From the NCBI GenBank assembly GCA_019009955.1, contig CM032233.1, positions 92,733,501 through 92,797,500 on the forward strand: a DNA stretch of 64,000 nucleotides, read 5' to 3'. The notes below the pieces were generated by a model that saw only the letters and a list, made by a program, of their open reading frames with translations, ran no database searches and had not been told where the DNA came from. The position numbers were made by a program, and so were the translations under genes. Shown one piece after another: positions 59,581 through 64,000 of the stretch. This stretch comes from Riptortus pedestris. Taxonomy: Eukaryota > Arthropoda > Insecta > Hemiptera > Alydidae. Positions within the stretch are counted from its first letter, which is position 1, and each line of letters opens with the position of its first letter.

Positions 59581-60277
59581 AAAAAAGCCCGTCACGCAGG
59601 GGCTGCGTAAACTAAGCAGATTGAAGTATTTGAATTTATCTCAAAAAGAGAAGGAGAGTTTCGGGATGTGATGGGATGTCGGCAGTATAGGTAAGGAATA
59701 AGAAAGGACTTAGGACACCCCCCTGTGGTACACCTGCCAGCTGGGGGAATAAGGATGAGACTGAGGAACCAAATGAAACTTGGAAATATCTGTCGGCAAG
59801 ATACGATTTAAGGATGAGGTAGTATGTGAAAGGGAGGGTATTTTTTAATTTGAACAATAAACCTTTGTGCCACACCTTATCAAAAGCTTGGGATATGTCA
59901 AAGAAGACTCCACTGCAGTACTTCTTGTTTTCGAATGAGGAAGCGATAATATCAACTATTCTGTGGCATTGCTGGACTGTGGAGTGGGATTGTCGGAAAC
60001 CAAATTGATGGGGAGGAAGTATGGGGTCAAGGAGGGGATATAGACGTTTAAGGATGAGCTTTTCAAGGATTTTTCCCATTATGGGAAGGAGTGCAATGGG
60101 ACGATAGGAAGAAGCGAGTTGTGACGGTTTTCTAGGTTTAGGGATCATATGGATGACGGAGAATTTCCAGAGTAGAGGGAAGTAGGTTGTTCTGAGGACA
60201 GCATTCATTAGAAGAAATGCTTCAAAAATCGCGTCATGAGTACGACCTCAATAGCTGATTTCCCTTAAGGAAAAACT
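59581..60277 (-). mobile_element. HINE-like element carrying an internal reverse-transcriptase fragment
   Basis: Opens AAGCCCGTCACGCAGGGGCT and AAACTAAGCAGATTG; family text (GTATTTGAATTTATCTC) runs to about 59648. An unrelated RT-coding block fills about 59650-60215. The family resumes CTTCAAAAATCGCGTCATGAG and closes CCCTTAAGGAAAAACTACT near 60277. The central family boxes and the array are missing, as if replaced by the RT block. Confidence 0.8.
59636..60208 (-). pseudogene. Jockey-group reverse transcriptase fragment (fingers/palm)
   Basis: A 190-codon frame on the minus strand. HMIPKPRKP and YRPIALLPIMGKILEKLI are RT block 1-2; PPHQFGFRQSHST, block 2a; FDISQAFDKVWHKGLL, block 3 (motif A, with the first catalytic Asp); AGVPQGGVLSPFLF, block 4 (motif B). 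The FADD motif (motif C), thumb, endonuclease and RNase H are absent. Both ends lie inside a HINE-like element, there is no LINE 3' end or A tail, and the frame has no internal stop. It therefore looks like a captured or recombined internal piece. The first Met is only the first ATG in frame. Confidence 0.85.
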
Positions 60278-60283
60278 ACTAAA

Positions 60284-60440
60284 AACGTATATGACAATAT
60301 TTATAGAACATTTAATTTTCAATAAGAACTGATCTATACACTTTTCGATTCCGACGTATAATAACGGAGATATTTGGAATTTTCAAGATTTTCCTCCACC
60401 TACCCCCCCCACCCCCCGGGCTGAAATCGGACCAGTAATT
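60284..60440 (-). mobile_element. HINE-like fragment, left arm of an inverted structure
   Basis: Minus-order boxes ATATTTATAGAACATTTAAT through CCTCCACCTACCCCCC, then GGCTGAAATCGGACCAG in the orientation opposite to that expected. It mirrors 61948-62100. Confidence 0.68.
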
Positions 60441-60651
60441 TTAAGGGGTTACATGCAGTTAAAAATTTCAATTAAATCGAATATATATATATATATATAT
60501 ATATATTCTTTATTTTTATATAAATTCAATACTTCAACAAAACGTTTTCCGAAAAAATAGAAAATAGACCATTCATGATGCTTTCATGATTGATAAATAG
60601 CTTTCTTGTATTGATTTGAATAAACAAGATTACCCTGCCTGACCTCCAAAC

Positions 60652-60830
60652 GTTCGGACAGCTATTAAATCAATCTATGAAGATCGCAGTTCTGATAATC
60701 TGCTATCAAGATGTGTCGGAGGTTTCAATCAAATAACGAGAGCAACAATCAGATTTTGTGGAAAACTAGTCCAAAAAGTCTAATATTGGTCAAATGGTCG
60801 AAAATATTACTGCATACTTTTTTTCGTGAT
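60652..60830 (+). pseudogene. Mutator-like/Kolobok-like transposase shard
   Basis: One frame gives VRTAIKSIYEDRSSDNLL and SRCVGGFNQ; a single shift continues NNESNNQILWKTSPKS. The run AI-x-IYxDLS-xxLLxRCxGGxxQNxNESxN-xxxWxxxPK is, from memory, the C-terminal signature of 'Mutator-like' transposases common in arthropod genomes, some with TTAA target sites. Upstream catalytic parts are not recognised. Confidence 0.5.
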
Positions 60831-61056
60831 TGTATGCAAGGTTTTTTTACTTTTGTCAAATGGAATTCAAATAAGTGTTAGTCAAAAAACGCACGAGTAT
60901 GCTGAAACAAATAGATATGGACATCAACAACCAAACCAATATCTCCAGAAGGTGCAATAGTGAGAATATACTATATAACTAATCTGGACGTGAGGAAAAA
61001 GGTCTATTATATTTATATGACATATGAGTAAAGATGACTTTATTAAAGTAACTTAC

Positions 61057-61165
61057 AATGTCCTTAAGTGGGAAATCAGTTATTGAGGTACGATCGGTTT
61101 TTTTGGCACGATTTACGAAAAATGTCCTTCGATCTTATTCACAAAGAAAATGAGGTCCGTTCAAA

Positions 61166-61232
<67 letters not shown>

Positions 61233-61915
61233 GTTACCGCTCTAGCGGTCGCAATTTGACGTATTGTTACCAAACTCAATATAAAAGTGATGCTATGAAT
61301 CAAGTTTGTTAAATTAAATTAAAAAATAGGAAGTATTTCCGTTATTATACGTCTGATAGAAAACTAAAGGTATAAAACCAATCTTATTCGAAATTTAATT
61401 GCCTATAACTGTTTCTATGTATATATTCTCTCTAGTATGAATATGTACCGAGATATTTGGATTTTCTTTTTAGTTTTCAGCCTTCAGCCTTCCCCTCCTC
61501 ATGTCATAATAAGAATAAACTGATATAACGTGAACCTCTTTTTTCTAAACTTAATCACCATATATTGTTTTCATGGGATCTTTATTATACGGGGTATGTG
61601 CAAGTTCGTTGTACGATGACTTCATCAATTAAGAGTTTACGTTATTTTCTGGAAAACGTTTGTTTGATCAATGCCATACTCGATAATAAACCGTTTTAGT
61701 CTACACGAAAGATCATATTATTTTCAGAAATCGGTGGATTCGAAAATTCAAAATATCAGCGTTCAGAGTCGGCTCGAAAAAATGTATACAGCCAATCTTG
61801 AATATTGATCCTCTACAATTGTTGCTGTATGCATTTTTTCCTAACTTAAATAATATGCCAGCAATTCGTACTTTCAGGAAATGAAATCACTACTATGTCT
61901 TACCAGCACGCAGCA
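61057..61915 (+). mobile_element. HINE-like element, 3' end missing, nested
   Basis: Starts CCTTAAGTGGGAAATCAG at 61062; TA array at about 61169-61230; CTCTAGCGGTCGCAATTTG; includes the long subfamily's second block; stops at CTTACCAGCACG near 61910, just before the inverted TTAA end. Confidence 0.78.
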
Positions 61916-61947
61916 TATGAAATTCCTTCCTGCATGTAACCCCTTAA

Positions 61948-62333
61948 ATTACTGGTCCAATTTCAGCCAGGGGGGAGGGGTTTAGTGGAGGAAAAATTTG
62001 AAAATTCCAAATATCTCCGTTATTATTTGTCGGACTCGAAAAAGTGTATGAAATAGTTCTTATGAAAAATTAAATGTTCTACATTATTGTTATATTTATT
62101 TTTTAAACTATCTTGATTATAAACCGAGATATTTGAATGTTTAATTTTACATCAGTAAAGCCTCACTCCTCCTTATGCCATTTTAACAATAAGCTGGTAT
62201 ATCATGAAGCCCTTTATTTGAAGCCTAAATACCTAATATTGTTCTCATTGACCTTTTACTTTATGAGATATATGCAAATACGTGAAGCATTAGGGAAATC
62301 TGCTTAGTTTACGTAGCCCCTGCGGGACAGACT
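61948..62333 (+). mobile_element. HINE-like 3' half
   Basis: From the GGGGGGAGGGGTTTAGTGG box through CATTGACCTTTTACTTTATG to GGGAAATCTGCTTAG, hairpin ACGTAGCCCCTGCGG, GACAGACT at 62333. Confidence 0.8.
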
Positions 62334-62502
62334 GAAAGCTATTTGTTCAAAAATCGTTGCCACTTTATTAAAAAAAAAACACTCGATTATTGGTAACAAA
62401 ATATAAACAAACATTCCTCAAAATTCTTATGACCCTCTCCGACATAAACAAACTTTTTTATAGGCAGGCTTTTGTATACCTGATATGTTATGTATTGACG
62501 TC

Positions 62503-62635
62503 CAATTTGTGCTACATTGGCGAATTTGGACTGGTTATCAAAAGGTTACTGTCCTTTTCTAACCAGGGTGGGGCTTTGGATTTTATTTGATGAGTCATTA
62601 AATAAATTCCATTTCCCAGGTGGGCCTTAATAAAG
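62503..62635 (-). mobile_element. SINE copy 5, degenerate
   Basis: Minus-order body boxes GACTGGTTATCAAAAGG..AC, CTTTTCTAACCAGGGTGGGG and TGATGAGTCATTAAATAAA match the SINE body at 42897-43014. Head and tail are eroded. Confidence 0.6.
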
Positions 62636-62639
62636 AATT

Positions 62640-63350
62640 ATATTAAAATATATCATTATGGTAATAGACTAAAATATGTGTTAACATAATTAACTCAAGG
62701 GAATATCATTCACCTTATTCAATCTTTTGAGATGAAATTCCGCGTCTAGAAAAATTCCCCTCTATAAAACTATATTGAACAGAATTTATTTAATCATTTT
62801 TCTATTATATTTTTCCTTAATTGAGCCATTAAAACAGGCAATGAGTGATTGTATAAATAGGTAGAAAATTCCTGAAAATGATCTGCATACAGTTTCGCCG
62901 AAGCTCTTAAATTTAATTCCAAAGTATAATAAACCCAATAGCTGGCTTATAATATAGAAAGAAGATTTTTCAGAAGAGAAGTCGGAGAACACTTAGGAAT
63001 CTGGTTTTTTTTCTTAGTCTTATAAAAATCAGGGCCTTCACTCCCTTCACTAACGAGCCCCTCCCAGCCCCCTGATCCCATCCCTCTAGTCCTAGTTTAT
63101 TTTTTTTATATCTACACCTGACTAAAGACCAAAGAAAAAAAAATCATGCAAGAGGAAAAGACTGTCCTTTGAAAACTCCTAAGAAAAATGTACAAGCACG
63201 AAAGAAAATCGGCCAACTCCTGAGTGAAGTTATCAAGTTGAACCGTCAGTTGTACTCACATTCCAAACTAGTGAATATTACGGGCAATCTCCTAATAGCA
63301 CAAGTCAAAAATTAAGCTAGGAGAAAATGATATACGAGTACTCGTATGTA
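62640..63350. other. No recognisable feature
   Basis: AT-rich with a C-rich patch near 63055-63090; no gene. Confidence 0.45.
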
Positions 63351-63354
63351 TGTA

Positions 63355-64000
63355 CGTGCGTGTGTGTGTGTGTGTGTGATTCTTATATACATCACAAAAA
63401 TGTATACAAGAATCTTAATTAAAATTGAGTTACCTATAAATGTTGTTTTATACATATTTTATCTATTATGAATATTAACGGAAATATTTAGATTTTTTAG
63501 TTTTCAGCCAACTCCTATTCATGTCATATTTACAGTAAGCCGTTATATCAGGAACGACTTTCTTCTAAGCCTAAATACCAAATACTGCATTTGTTGATTA
63601 GATTCATTGTGTGACAACGTCATCAATTAAGATTTTATGTTTTGTCTCAAAAATGTTTATTTGACCTATACCATTCTCTATATTTAACCGTTTATGCAAC
63701 TCTTAAGTTTGTAGTCGTTAATGGTTGCAATGCGGCTTGGAACAATGGGAATAAAGTTTGGGGGAGGATAAGAAAATTCTATCTCCGTATAATGAGTCGG
63801 ATCGTAAAATATTACAGAATCAATCATGTTAAAGTATTGATGCTCTACAATTTTCGTTCAATGCATTTTTTCGTAACTCAAATATTTAGCGAGTTATTTG
63901 TAGAATCTTTTTTTCTGTCTAAAGCCCACCCTTTTATACTCATCGGTTTCTTAAATAGAAATAGAGAATATGTGGTGAGATGAGATCAGAAGTGCTGGTA
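63355..64000 (+). mobile_element. HINE-like element, cut by window edge
   Basis: Begins at a (TG)n array (63357-63378) in place of TA, followed after a deletion by ACCTATAAATGTTGTTTTATAC and later boxes including both long-subfamily blocks (ATAATGAGTCGGATCG near 63787). It continues past the window, so the 3' end is not seen. Confidence 0.75.

Larger units (their letters stand above)
60441..61947 (+). mobile_element. TTAA-flanked transposon remnant, Kolobok/Mutator-like candidate
   Basis: TTAAGGGGTTACATGCAG at 60441-60458 and CTGCATGTAACCCCTTAA at 61930-61947 are perfect inverses and place TTAA at both edges. Inside are a TA array (60479-60506), a transposase shard at 60652-60830, and a nested plus-oriented HINE-like copy. 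The inverted repeat continues outward into HINE text, so where the element ends is arguable. Confidence 0.55.

Overview
The window reads as intergenic, repeat-saturated DNA of an animal nuclear genome. An arthropod, probably an insect, fits best: metazoan-type tRNA-Glu genes, piggyBac-like, mariner/Tc1, Jockey-like and Helitron remnants, and strong AT richness with many (TA)n tracts. I cannot name the species. I see no intact host protein-coding gene; most long ORFs are open microsatellites, minisatellites or transposon shards. The only genes I would call functional are two minus-strand tRNA-Glu genes, TTC anticodon at 37674-37745 and CTC anticodon at 38742-38813.

The dominant component is one dispersed family (here HINE-like), seen about 30 times on both strands and in all states of decay. 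Plus-oriented copies begin with AGCAGATTTCCC inside a palindrome, carry a simple-repeat array (usually TA) at a fixed internal place, and end with GGGAAATCTGCT, then a short hairpin ACGCAG-CCC-CTGCGT, then GACGGAC and a T-run. A 5' terminal repeat whose inverted copy lies inside a 3' terminal hairpin, together with a microsatellite core, matches Helentron-associated elements (HINE/DINE-1). This assignment is inferred from architecture; no Rep/helicase is present.

A second rolling-circle family has canonical Helitron ends (A^TC ... hairpin ... CTAG^T). Two full copies, both 1101 bp, lie at 1905-3005 (+) and 51486-52586 (-). Others are truncated, and 45021-46554 is an inverted dimer with a right end on both sides. 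They sit in or beside TA arrays, in several cases the TA arrays of HINE-like elements.

Other cut-and-paste elements are abundant. TTAA-flanked piggyBac-like deletion derivatives lie at 6301-7255, 19718-20746 and 26094-27193, with a right half at 53600-54412 and a solo C-terminal shard near 16316. A TTAA-flanked element with a Mutator/Kolobok-like transposase shard spans 60441-61947. Tc1/mariner-type elements lie at 33689-33895, 34471-35078 and 57249-57800, with a mariner HTH shard at 49999-50130, and a 703-bp TIR element flanked by TTAT lies at 43229-43931. Retroelements comprise a tRNA-derived SINE family (five copies, two with clear target-site duplications), 5'-truncated Jockey-like LINE ends, an internal RT fragment embedded in a HINE-like element (59650-60215), the C-terminus of a restriction-like-endonuclease LINE (30325-30858), and inverted repeats with a Penelope-like CTGAnGA...GAAA motif.

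Layout: 1-5 kb HINE/Helitron nest; 6-7 kb piggyBac derivative in a HINE; 8.5-9.1 kb A-rich tract; 9-15 kb HINE run with Helitron and SINE; 16-17 kb piggyBac shard and 69-bp minisatellite; 18-27 kb HINE copies, fold-backs and two piggyBac derivatives; 28-33 kb LINE ends; 33-36 kb inverted repeat with nested Tc1 elements; 37-39 kb the two tRNA genes in the least repetitive stretch; 39-49 kb HINE, SINE, TIR element and Helitron dimer; 50-55 kb Helitrons and piggyBac half; 56-64 kb deeply nested HINE, Tc1, LINE, RT-bearing and TTAA elements.
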